From Streptomyces sp. Mut1 (GTDB taxonomy: Bacteria > Actinomycetota > Actinomycetes > Streptomycetales > Streptomycetaceae), in NCBI RefSeq assembly GCF_030719295.1, contig NZ_CP120997.1, forward strand, positions 7,264,001 through 7,328,000: DNA of 64,000 nt, in the 5' to 3' direction. The notes below the pieces were generated by a model, which ran no database searches, was not told the origin of the DNA, and saw nothing but the letters and a program-made list of their open reading frames with translations. The position numbers were made by a program, and so were the translations under genes. This document shows positions 43,980 through 53,431 of the stretch, piece after piece. The stretch's first letter is position 1. Each line of letters starts with the position of its first letter.

Positions 43980-44747
43980 CTACCCGCCGGCGGCCCCGGG
44001 GAACAGATCGACGAAGGGTGCGGTGGTGGCCGAGAAGCCCCGCCCGAAGGGTGAGTCGAAGTCCCAGATCAGGAAGAGGAGGAACGCGATCAGCACGCTG
44101 AAGAGGCCCGCCAGCAGGAGTTCGCGGAACGTCCGGCGGATCTGGAGCGTGAAGATCAGTCCCACGGTCACCAGGGCCCCGATGATCAGACCGAACCACA
44201 CGACACCCGGCATCGTGGCGCCGGCGCTCTGGCCCCGGGAGCTGCGGGCGTCGTCGGCGGCGGCCACCTGGTCGACCAGCGGCTGGTAGGCCTCTCCCTC
44301 GTGGTCGGTCTTCGGCCGGTAGTCCGTCACATCGGCGCGGACCCGGTCCAGCAGTTCGGTGCCGCGGTCGCTGAGCCTTCCCTGCTCGGTCATGGTGCGC
44401 CACTCGTCGTGCAGCACGTAGCTGACATAGGCGTCCACGTCGGCCCGGATGCGGGTGCGCACCTCCTGCGGATAGACGGACGAGCGCGCGCTGACCTCGT
44501 GCAGGGCCTGTGCCTCCTGGCGTACGTATTCCTGTGCCGCGCTGCGGCCCTCCCAGACACCGGCGATGGCGAGGCCCAGCACGATGGCGTAGACCACGCC
44601 GATCATCATCGTCATGTACTCGATGACATCGGGGGTCTGGGACGGGTCGTCGTCCTCGGGGAGCCGGCGGTTGTTGAGGAGGGCGATGGTCAGGACGACG
44701 GCGGTGGCCGCGACCAGGGCGATGGTGAGGACGAGCCATTCCGACAT
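43980..44747 (-). CDS. DUF4239 (bestrophin-like) membrane protein
   Basis: 255 aa. Two N-terminal TMs (about 5-23 and 44-66; VIEYMTMMIGVVYAIVLGLAIAGVW is the family signature), a long cytosolic helical section, and two C-terminal TMs (about 182-205 and 213-232). ATG at 44747. Role unknown; a transport function is guessed for the family. Confidence 0.85.
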   Translation of the reverse strand: MSEWLVLTIALVAATAVVLTIALLNNRRLPEDDDPSQTPDVIEYMTMMIGVVYAIVLGLAIAGVWEGRSAAQEYVRQEAQALHEVSARSSVYPQEVRTRIRADVDAYVSYVLHDEWRTMTEQGRLSDRGTELLDRVRADVTDYRPKTDHEGEAYQPLVDQVAAADDARSSRGQSAGATMPGVVWFGLIIGALVTVGLIFTLQIRRTFRELLLAGLFSVLIAFLLFLIWDFDSPFGRGFSATTAPFVDLFPGAAGG

Positions 44748-44762
44748 GAGCGTCTCCGGGGG

Positions 44763-45299
44763 TCATCGGGAACGAGGCCGCAGCACGGCGACGGCGAACA
44801 CCGCGGGGGCCGTGATCATCAGGGTGAGCGTGACCAGGGAGGTGTGGCGCTCCGGTGCCTTGCGGACCGGGCGGCGGTAGGAGGGAAGCGCCACGGGCGC
44901 GGGGGACGGCGGTCGCGCCGACGGCGAGGGCGACGGCGAGCGCGGAGGCGCGGGCCGGGGCGCGGGTGGGGGCGGGGGCGGCGGTGGAGGGGGCGCCGGT
45001 TCGGGCTCCGGCTCGGGCGGCGGTGGAGGGGGCGGCGGTGGCGGCGGGGACGGTGCCGGGGGTGGTGGCGGCGGGGGCGGGGCCGGTTTCGGCGTGGGCG
45101 TCGGAGTGGGCTCGGGCTCCGGCCCGGCGAAGCAGCCGCCGTCACCGCTGATGGCCACGGCCGAGCCGCCGCCGTCGTCCCCGATGGACGCGTACGCGCA
45201 GCTGTCGGCGATCGCCGGGGCGGGGGCGGTCAGCAGCCAGATGAGCGCGACCGCCGCTGTCAGCCGCCAGAAGAGTGATCCGTACACGACGGGGAGCAT
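44763..45299 (-). CDS. Secreted proline-rich protein
   Basis: 178 aa. A signal peptide to about residue 32 (PAPAIADS), a short Cys-containing segment (SCAYASIGDDGGGSAVAISGDGGCF), a 75-residue Pro/Glu/Ala tract, and a C-terminal hydrophobic helix ending in RPRSR. It is 15 nt upstream of the DUF4239 gene on the same strand, so they may be cotranscribed. The start is uncertain because no clear RBS precedes 45299. I do not recognise the protein. Confidence 0.65.
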   Translation of the reverse strand: MLPVVYGSLFWRLTAAVALIWLLTAPAPAIADSCAYASIGDDGGGSAVAISGDGGCFAGPEPEPTPTPTPKPAPPPPPPPPAPSPPPPPPPPPPPEPEPEPAPPPPPPPPPPAPRPAPPRSPSPSPSARPPSPAPVALPSYRRPVRKAPERHTSLVTLTLMITAPAVFAVAVLRPRSR

Positions 45300-45917
45300 G
45301 TTCCGGGCCGTGCGACGGCACGCCGGACGGCTTCCGGATTCGCCTGATGGAGGGGACCTGGGGCGTTGGGGGTTTGCGGCCCGGGAAGTGCTCTCGGACC
45401 CGTCGGCCGAAGGGGCGGGCGGCGCCGGGGCCCTTGGCCGCAGCGAAATGGGACGGGTGCGCGGTGCCATCTCTCTCTGGAAATGGCCGATTGTCGACCC
45501 TGCCTCCGGCAATGGCCGCAAAGGAGACGTCACCGGTCGCGAGCATTCGTCGCCGCCGAACGGCCGCGAGGAGCGGGAGCGGAAGGTGACCGGTCGCCGC
45601 AACCCCCGTACCCGCATTCCGGACATCGGGCCTGGAGACACCAACGGCCAAGCGGGTGGGGGCACATGAGGCCGGGACCCGGCCGAGTCCGATTTCGCCG
45701 GAGCGCCGAAGTAGTCCGGGAGTGAACTATTTGGCCCTTCCCGTTCGCCGAATGTAACTGGCAGCGACGGACCGGTTGCACATGCCACGGGAGTGTGACC
45801 AATAACGGACGGCTAATTTCCGTTTCGGCTCGCTCTCCTGGCGGTCGATCAGTAACCTCTGGTCAACACTGACCATGGACATGGCCGGATCGCCGTGGCG
45901 ACTTGTTGGAGACATCG
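45300..45917. other. 618-nt intergenic region upstream of the methyltransferase
   Basis: No open frame here has an RBS or family similarity; those present look like GC artefacts. The right third (about 45680-45900) is lower in GC and holds the likely promoter and a TGGTCA dyad at 45860-45875. The left part may carry the promoter of the proline-rich gene. Confidence 0.5.
45860..45875. promoter_or_regulatory. Perfect dyad, possible operator
   Basis: TGGTCA-N4-TGACCA, an exact inverted repeat 42 nt upstream of the methyltransferase ATG. Position fits a repressor near the transcription start. The binding protein is not known. Confidence 0.55.
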
Positions 45918-46736
45918 ATGGAGCGTCCCGCCTGGGCACCGCAAGGCATTGACATTTCGGTGCCGAGCGTGTCCCGAATGTATGACTTCTATCTGGGCGG
46001 CTCGCACAATTTCGAGGTGGACCGGGAAGCGGCCCGCAAGGCCATGGAGTTCATGCCGGGACTTCCCAAGGCCATGCAGGCGAACCGGGCCTTTATGCGC
46101 CGCGCGGTGCGCTACGCGCTGGGCGAGGGTATCGACCAGTTCCTCGACATCGGTTCCGGGATACCCACCTTCGGCAATGTCCACGAGGTCGCCCAGGGGA
46201 TCGACCCCGCGGCCAAGGTCGCCTATGTCGACCACGACCCGGTCGCCGTCGCGCACAGCCAGGCCGTCCTGGAGGGCAATGACGGCGCGGTGATCGCCGC
46301 CGCCGACCTGCGCAGGCCGGCCGAGATCCTTGAACACCCCGAAGTCGGCCAACTGCTCGACTTCGACCGCCCGGTGGCGCTGCTGCTCGTGGCCGTCCTC
46401 CACTTCATCGAGGACGCCGACGACCCGCGGTCCGCCGTCGCCGCGCTCCGCGACCTGCTCGCCCCCGGCAGCCTCCTCGTCGTCACCCACGCCGCCTACG
46501 AAGGCATTCCGCTGACACGTGAGGAAGCCGGCGGCACCGTCGGGGTCTACCGGAACATCCGCAATCCGCTCGTCATGCGTACGCGCGAGGAGATCAGCCG
46601 CTTCTTCGACGGCTACGAACTGGTCGAGCCCGGCCTCGTCGCGATGCCGGAATGGCGCCCCGACAACTCCACAGCGCCCGACAACGAGGACCCGTACGCC
46701 TTCTCGGGCATCGCGGGAGTGGGACGCAAGGCGTGA
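45918..46736 (+). CDS. S-adenosyl-methionine methyltransferase, DUF574 family
   Basis: 272 aa. GGAGA lies 5 nt before the ATG. Motifs of the Streptomyces DUF574 family: SRMYDFYLGGSHNFEVDREAA near the start, FLDIGSGIPTFGNVHEVAQ (SAM motif I), AYVDHDPVAVAHSQ, and VLHFIED. The substrate is not known. Its stop overlaps the GTG of the GGDEF-EAL gene by 4 nt. Confidence 0.9.
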   Translation: MERPAWAPQGIDISVPSVSRMYDFYLGGSHNFEVDREAARKAMEFMPGLPKAMQANRAFMRRAVRYALGEGIDQFLDIGSGIPTFGNVHEVAQGIDPAAKVAYVDHDPVAVAHSQAVLEGNDGAVIAAADLRRPAEILEHPEVGQLLDFDRPVALLLVAVLHFIEDADDPRSAVAALRDLLAPGSLLVVTHAAYEGIPLTREEAGGTVGVYRNIRNPLVMRTREEISRFFDGYELVEPGLVAMPEWRPDNSTAPDNEDPYAFSGIAGVGRKA

Positions 46737-48907
46737 GTACTCCCGCCCAGCCGTCCGCAGGACCGGACGCGGAACCCGACGGCCCCGAGGACCGGCTCCG
46801 CAGGTTCGCCACCATCTGGAGCCGGGCCATCTTCCCGTCGACGGCCACCTCGCTGACCCGGCCGGAATTCGAGCGGCACCTGCTGCCGCTCGCCCGCACG
46901 CTCAGCGACACCCTGCACGCCCGCCCGTTCGACGCGGCCGCGGCGAACCAGGTGGGCGGCGCGCTCGTCGCGGCACACTGCACGGATCCGGACGCCCTCA
47001 GCTCCACGCTCGGCGTCGTCGACTCCTACCTGGTGCTGTACTGCGGCAGCAACGGGCCGTCGCCCCTGACCACCGAGGACAGCCGCTCGCGCTGCGCGCG
47101 CATCCAGCACGCGGTCGCGGCCGGCTTCACCCAGGCCCTGCGCGAGCGGACCCTGGCCGAGCAGGAGGCCATCGCCCGCTCGGCGCTCACCGCCCGCACC
47201 GACGCCGAACAGGCCCTGCACGCCACCGAGGCACGCTTCCGGGCCGTCTTCAAGGACGCGGCCATCGGTATCGGGATCGCCGACCTCGACGGCAACGTCC
47301 TGGAGGTCAACGACACCCTCACCCGGATGTTCGGCGGCCTGGAGAACCACGTCCTCAGCCACCGCGTCAACGAGTGGGTCCACCCCGAGGACTCCCCGCA
47401 CGTGTGGAGGTTCTACAACGAGCTGGTACGCGGGGAGCGCGAGCACTACCGGGTCGAGAAGCCGTACTACCGCAACGACGGCACCGTCCTGTGGACCAAC
47501 CTGACGGTGTCTCTGCTGCGCGACTCCGAGGGCCGGCCCGAATACCAGCTGGCCCTGCTGGAGGACACCACCGAGCGCAGGCTGCTCAACCTGCGGCTGC
47601 GCTACGAGGCCACCCACGACGCGCTCACCGGACTGCCCAACAGGACCCTCTTCTTCGAGCGCTTGGAGAAAGCGCTCTCAGCGGGTGACGGCAGCCGCTT
47701 CGGCCTCTGCTACCTGGACCTGGACGGCTTCAAGGCGATCAACGACAGCCTCGGCCACGCCGCCGGCGACCGGCTGCTGGTCGAGGTCGCGGACCGGCTC
47801 CAGAGCTGCGCCACGGCCCCGGGCGAGATGGTGGCCAGGCTCGGCGGCGACGAGTTCGTGGCGCTGACGACGAACTTCGACTCACCGGCCGAGGTCGACG
47901 AACTCGCCTGCCGGATCCTCGGCGTGCTCGCCACCCCGATCCGGCTCGACGGGCGCGAGCTGACCGTCCGCGGGTCGATCGGCGTCGTCGAGGGACCCGC
48001 GGGCGAACGCAGCGCCGCGGAAGTGCTGCGCAGCGCCGACATCACCATGTACCGGGCCAAGTCGGCCGGCGGCAACCGCTTCGAGCTGGCCGACTCCGAG
48101 GCCGATGCCCGCGCCATCACCCGGCACGGCCTGACGACGGCGCTGCCGGCCGCCCTGGAACGCGGCGAGTTCTTCATCGAGTACCAGCCGCTGGTGCACC
48201 TCGGCGACGGGACGGTGCACGGCGCGGAGGCGCTGGTGCGGTGGTGCCACCCGCAGCACGGGGTGCTGGGGCCCGACCGGTTCATCGCGCTCGCCGAGCA
48301 CACCGGGCTGATCGTGCCGCTCGGCCGCTGGGTACTGGAGGAGTCGGTCCGCCAGGCCAACTTCTGGCAGGAGCGGCGCACCGACGGCGGTCCGCTGCGC
48401 ATCAACGTCAACCTCTCACCGGCCCAGCTGCACCACCCGCAGCTGGTCGCGGAGACCATCGACGTCCTGGAACGCTCGGGCCTGGAAGCGGGCGCGCTCT
48501 GCCTGGAGGTCACCGAGTCGGCGCTCATCGGCGCCGACGAGGACCTGCTGAAGCCGCTGCGCCAGCTGGCCGAGATGGGCGTCGACATCGCGCTCGACGA
48601 CTTCGGCACCGGATACTCCAACCTCGCGAACCTGCGGCGGCTTCCGGTGAGCGTGCTGAAGCTGGACCGCTCCTTCACCCAGGGCATGCAGCACCACCCG
48701 GCGGACCCGGTGGACCTGAAGATCGTCGAGGGGATCGTGTCGCTCGCGCACAGCCTCGACCTGGCCGTCACGGTGGAGGGCGTCGAGACCGGCGCACAGG
48801 CCGAGCAGCTGCGGCAGCTGGGCTGCGACACCGCCCAGGGCTGGTACTACGCGCGCCCGGGGGCCCCGGACCGCATCCACTCGCTGCTGCTGGCCGACGC
48901 GGTGTGA
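46733..48907 (+). CDS. PAS-GGDEF-EAL cyclic-di-GMP enzyme
   Basis: 724 aa. An N-terminal helical domain (about 20-130), a PAS domain (about 165-285; FRAVFKDAAIGIGIADLDG), GGDEF (about 290-455) with the intact RLGGDEF signature, and EAL (about 465-720) with GAEALVRW, NLSPAQL, EVTESALI, DDFGTGYSNL and EGVET. Both catalytic motifs are intact, so it could be bifunctional or have one dominant activity. No TM segment is seen. In Streptomyces c-di-GMP acts through BldD in development. GTG start, coupled to the methyltransferase. Confidence 0.95.
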   Translation: MSTPAQPSAGPDAEPDGPEDRLRRFATIWSRAIFPSTATSLTRPEFERHLLPLARTLSDTLHARPFDAAAANQVGGALVAAHCTDPDALSSTLGVVDSYLVLYCGSNGPSPLTTEDSRSRCARIQHAVAAGFTQALRERTLAEQEAIARSALTARTDAEQALHATEARFRAVFKDAAIGIGIADLDGNVLEVNDTLTRMFGGLENHVLSHRVNEWVHPEDSPHVWRFYNELVRGEREHYRVEKPYYRNDGTVLWTNLTVSLLRDSEGRPEYQLALLEDTTERRLLNLRLRYEATHDALTGLPNRTLFFERLEKALSAGDGSRFGLCYLDLDGFKAINDSLGHAAGDRLLVEVADRLQSCATAPGEMVARLGGDEFVALTTNFDSPAEVDELACRILGVLATPIRLDGRELTVRGSIGVVEGPAGERSAAEVLRSADITMYRAKSAGGNRFELADSEADARAITRHGLTTALPAALERGEFFIEYQPLVHLGDGTVHGAEALVRWCHPQHGVLGPDRFIALAEHTGLIVPLGRWVLEESVRQANFWQERRTDGGPLRINVNLSPAQLHHPQLVAETIDVLERSGLEAGALCLEVTESALIGADEDLLKPLRQLAEMGVDIALDDFGTGYSNLANLRRLPVSVLKLDRSFTQGMQHHPADPVDLKIVEGIVSLAHSLDLAVTVEGVETGAQAEQLRQLGCDTAQGWYYARPGAPDRIHSLLLADAV

Positions 48908-48923
48908 GCCGGGCGGGCGCGGC

Positions 48924-49826
48924 CTACGAAGAGGCCGTGTCCGCCCGCCCGGCCAGCAGGACCCGTTGCAGTTCCCGGGCGGCGCGCGGCGGGGCCACGT
49001 CGCTGCGGTGCGCCAGCGCGATGGTACGGCGCAGCCCCGGCCGGGCCAGCGGTGTCGTGCGCAGGCCGACGCCCGCCCGGGTGGCGACCATGCTCGGGAC
49101 GACCGCGATTCCCAGGCCCGCGCGGACGAAGCCGAGCACCGCGTCCATCTCGCCGCCCTCCACCGTGAACGAGGGCTCGAAGCCCTCGGCCCGGCAGGCG
49201 GCCACCGTCAGCTCCCGCAGGTCGTAGCCGTGCCGGAACATCACGAGCGGCTCGCCCTGGAGGTCGGCGATCCGGACCCGGCCGCCCTTCCCGGGCCGGG
49301 GGCGGTGCGCCGACGAGACGACCACCAGGTCCTCCTGGAGCACCTCGACCGTGGTCAGCGCGGGTGAGGCGGCCGGCAGCGGCAGCACGACCAGCGCCAG
49401 GTCGAGCGCCCCGCGCGCCAGCTCCCGTACCAGGTCGTGCGAGCCGCCCTCCTCCAGCAGCAGCCGGATGCCGGGATGCAGGTCGTGGAAGGCGCGCAGC
49501 ACCTCGGGCAGCAGCCCCGTGCACACGCTGGGCGTCGCGCCCAGCCTGACCCGGCCGCGACGCAGCTGGGCCAGCTCCTGGACCTCGTGCCGAGCGGTGT
49601 CGGCGTCGGCCAGGATGCGCCGGGCGAGCGGCAGCAGGGCCTCGCCCGCGTCCGTCAGCGTGATGTTCCCGCGCGCCCGGCTGAACAGCTCGGCGCCCAG
49701 CTCGTTCTCCAGAGCCCTGATCTGCTGGGAGAGCGAGGGCTGCGAGACGTGCACCTCCTCGGCGGCGCGGGTGAAGTGCCGGGCCTCGGCGACGGCCACG
49801 AAATAGGTCAGCTGCTGGAACTGCAT
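48924..49826 (-). CDS. LysR family transcriptional regulator
   Basis: 300 aa. HTH MQFQQLTYFVAVAEARHFTRAAEEVHVSQPSLSQQIRALE, then a two-lobe ligand-binding domain (RVRLGATPS, GIAVVPSMVATRAG). It is divergent from sdhC with 95 nt between the starts, which include two inverted repeats. It probably controls the succinate dehydrogenase operon and itself. The ATG at 49826 is preceded by a GTG that could also serve. Confidence 0.92.
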   Translation of the reverse strand: MQFQQLTYFVAVAEARHFTRAAEEVHVSQPSLSQQIRALENELGAELFSRARGNITLTDAGEALLPLARRILADADTARHEVQELAQLRRGRVRLGATPSVCTGLLPEVLRAFHDLHPGIRLLLEEGGSHDLVRELARGALDLALVVLPLPAASPALTTVEVLQEDLVVVSSAHRPRPGKGGRVRIADLQGEPLVMFRHGYDLRELTVAACRAEGFEPSFTVEGGEMDAVLGFVRAGLGIAVVPSMVATRAGVGLRTTPLARPGLRRTIALAHRSDVAPPRAARELQRVLLAGRADTASS

Positions 49827-49846
49827 CACCCCACGCTACCGCCTCA

Positions 49847-49883
49847 CATAGGTACAGCCTATGGACATGAGGCATTCCATGTC
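49847..49883. promoter_or_regulatory. Two adjacent inverted repeats between LysR and sdhC
   Basis: CATAGG-N5-CCTATG (49847-49863) fits the T-N11-A LysR box (T49849...A49861). Directly after it is GACATG-N8-CATGTC (49864-49883). Together they cover the middle of the 95-nt divergent gap, as for a recognition plus activation site. Confidence 0.75.
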
Positions 49884-49921
49884 TTGGACCGATCGGGCCA
49901 TTCGGCCCTAGCGTCGTGTCC

Positions 49922-50629
49922 ATGGCATTGGCAACCCGGACGGACCGACGGCCGTCCATGACGCGCACGCTCTGGGGCTCGACCGTCGGCAAGAAGGCGA
50001 TCATGGCCGTGAGCGGTCTGGTCATGCTCCTCTACCTGGTCGTCCACATGATCGGCAACCTGAAGATCTTCTTCGGGGCCGACGAGTTCAACGGCTACGC
50101 GCACTGGCTGCGGGTGATGGGCGAGCCGTTCCTGCACCACGAGTGGGCGCTGTGGATCGTGCGCGTGGTGCTCGTCGCGGCCGTGGTGCTGCACGCCGTA
50201 TCCGCGTACCAGCTCAGCCGGCGCGACCTCAGGGCGCGCCCCAGCCGCTATGTGCACAAGAGGGCGCGCGCGAGCTACGCCACCCGCACCATGCGCTACG
50301 GCGGCGTCATCCTGGGCCTGTTCATCGTCTGGCACGTCCTGGACCTCACCACCGGCACCGTGCACTCCGGCGGATTCCAGTCCGGCCACCCGTACCAGAA
50401 CGTCATCGACACCTTCTCCACCTGGTACGGCAACGCCATCTACATCGTCGCGATGCTCGCCCTCGGACTCCACGTCCAGCACGGGTTCTGGAGCGCCGCG
50501 CAGACCCTCGGCGCCGGCCGCGCGAGCCGTGACCGCGTCCTGAAGACCCTCGCCAACGTCCTCGCGCTGGTGCTGACGGTGGGCTTCGTCTCCGTACCCG
50601 TCGCCGTCATGACCGGAGTGGTGAGCTGA
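49922..50629 (+). CDS. sdhC: Succinate dehydrogenase cytochrome b subunit
   Basis: 235 aa, five TM helices, the type B single-subunit di-haem anchor used with menaquinone. [22 protein letters not shown], a His in WHVLDL and [17 protein letters not shown] provide the haem ligands. ATG at 49922; it is followed 1 nt later by sdhA. Confidence 0.93.
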   Translation: MALATRTDRRPSMTRTLWGSTVGKKAIMAVSGLVMLLYLVVHMIGNLKIFFGADEFNGYAHWLRVMGEPFLHHEWALWIVRVVLVAAVVLHAVSAYQLSRRDLRARPSRYVHKRARASYATRTMRYGGVILGLFIVWHVLDLTTGTVHSGGFQSGHPYQNVIDTFSTWYGNAIYIVAMLALGLHVQHGFWSAAQTLGAGRASRDRVLKTLANVLALVLTVGFVSVPVAVMTGVVS

Positions 50630-50630
50630 C

Positions 50631-52576
<1,946 letters not shown>

Positions 52577-52580
<4 letters not shown>

Positions 52581-53362
52581 AGCTCACCCTGCGCGTCTGG
52601 CGCCAGAAGAACGCCGACGCATCCGGAGCCATGTCCACGTACCAGGTGGACGGCATCTCGCAGGACATGTCGTTCCTGGAGATGCTCGACACCCTCAACG
52701 AGGAGCTGATCCTCGCCGGTGACGATCCCGTCGCCTTCGACCACGACTGCCGCGAGGGCATCTGCGGCGCGTGCAGCCTCGTCATCAACGGCGATGCCCA
52801 TGGCCCGGATGGGGTCTCCCCTGCTCAAGCGGGTTCGAGAGCTGGGGGAAGTACGACCACCTGCCAGCTCCACATGCGTGCCTTCCAGGACGGCGACACC
52901 ATCGACGTCGAGCCCTGGCGCGCCTCGGCCTTCCCCGTCGTCAAGGACCTGGTCGTGGACCGCTCGTCCTTCGACCGGATCATCCAGGCCGGCGGCTACA
53001 TCTCCGCCCCGACCGGTACGGCTCCCGACGCGCACGCCACGCCCGTGCCCAAGCCGGACGCCGACTTCGCCTTCGAGCACGCCGAGTGCATCGGCTGCGG
53101 CGCCTGCGTCGCGGCCTGTCCCAACGGCTCGGCGATGCTCTTCACCTCGGCGAAGGTCAACCATCTGAACGTGCTGCCGCAGGGCGCCCCCGAGCGGGAG
53201 ACCCGGGTGCTGGACATGGTGGAGCAGATGGACAGCGAGGGATTCGGCGGCTGCACGCTGACCGGGGAGTGCGCCACCGCCTGCCCGAAGGGCATTCCGC
53301 TGCCGTCGATCTCGGCCATGAACAAGGAGTGGCTGCGGGCCACCCGCAAGGCGCGCCGCTGA
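52577..53362 (+). CDS. sdhB: Succinate dehydrogenase iron-sulfur protein with repeat-derived insertion
   Basis: 261 aa. The [2Fe-2S] ligands are Cys58, Cys63, Cys66 and Cys96; [4Fe-4S]/[3Fe-4S] ligands are in [13 protein letters not shown] (171-181) and [13 protein letters not shown] (226-236). Between Cys66 and Cys96 there is an insert of about 13 residues ([13 protein letters not shown]) not expected in the loop, where relatives read HGPERTTTCQLH. The insert keeps frame and all cysteines. The DNA at 52810-52851 looks like a short nomadic repeat. Confidence 0.95.
52810..52851 (+). repeat. Short imperfect-palindrome repeat inserted in sdhB
   Basis: GGGGTCTCCCCTGCTC followed by AAGCGGGTTCGAGAGCTGGGGGAAG has imperfect dyad symmetry (TCTCCCC...GAGAGC...GGGGGA). 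From memory it matches a small element scattered through Streptomyces genomes, usually between genes. No second copy was found in this window. Confidence 0.7.
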
Positions 53363-53372
53363 ACCGGCCACC

Positions 53373-53415
53373 GCCTTCCGGCCCCGGAGTCCGCCCGCCT
53401 CCGGGGCCGGAAGGC
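53373..53415. terminator. Hairpin between sdhB and the chitinase
   Basis: GCCTTCCGGCCCCGGA (53373-53388) pairs with TCCGGGGCCGGAAGGC (53400-53415) around an 11-nt loop, between convergent genes. Confidence 0.9.
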
Positions 53416-53431
53416 CCGTACGTGTCCCGGC

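Noticed and set aside
45300..45800. Several 100-190-aa open frames upstream of the methyltransferase
   Set aside because: They overlap one another in different frames, lack ribosome sites and show no domain, and code usage is not distinct.
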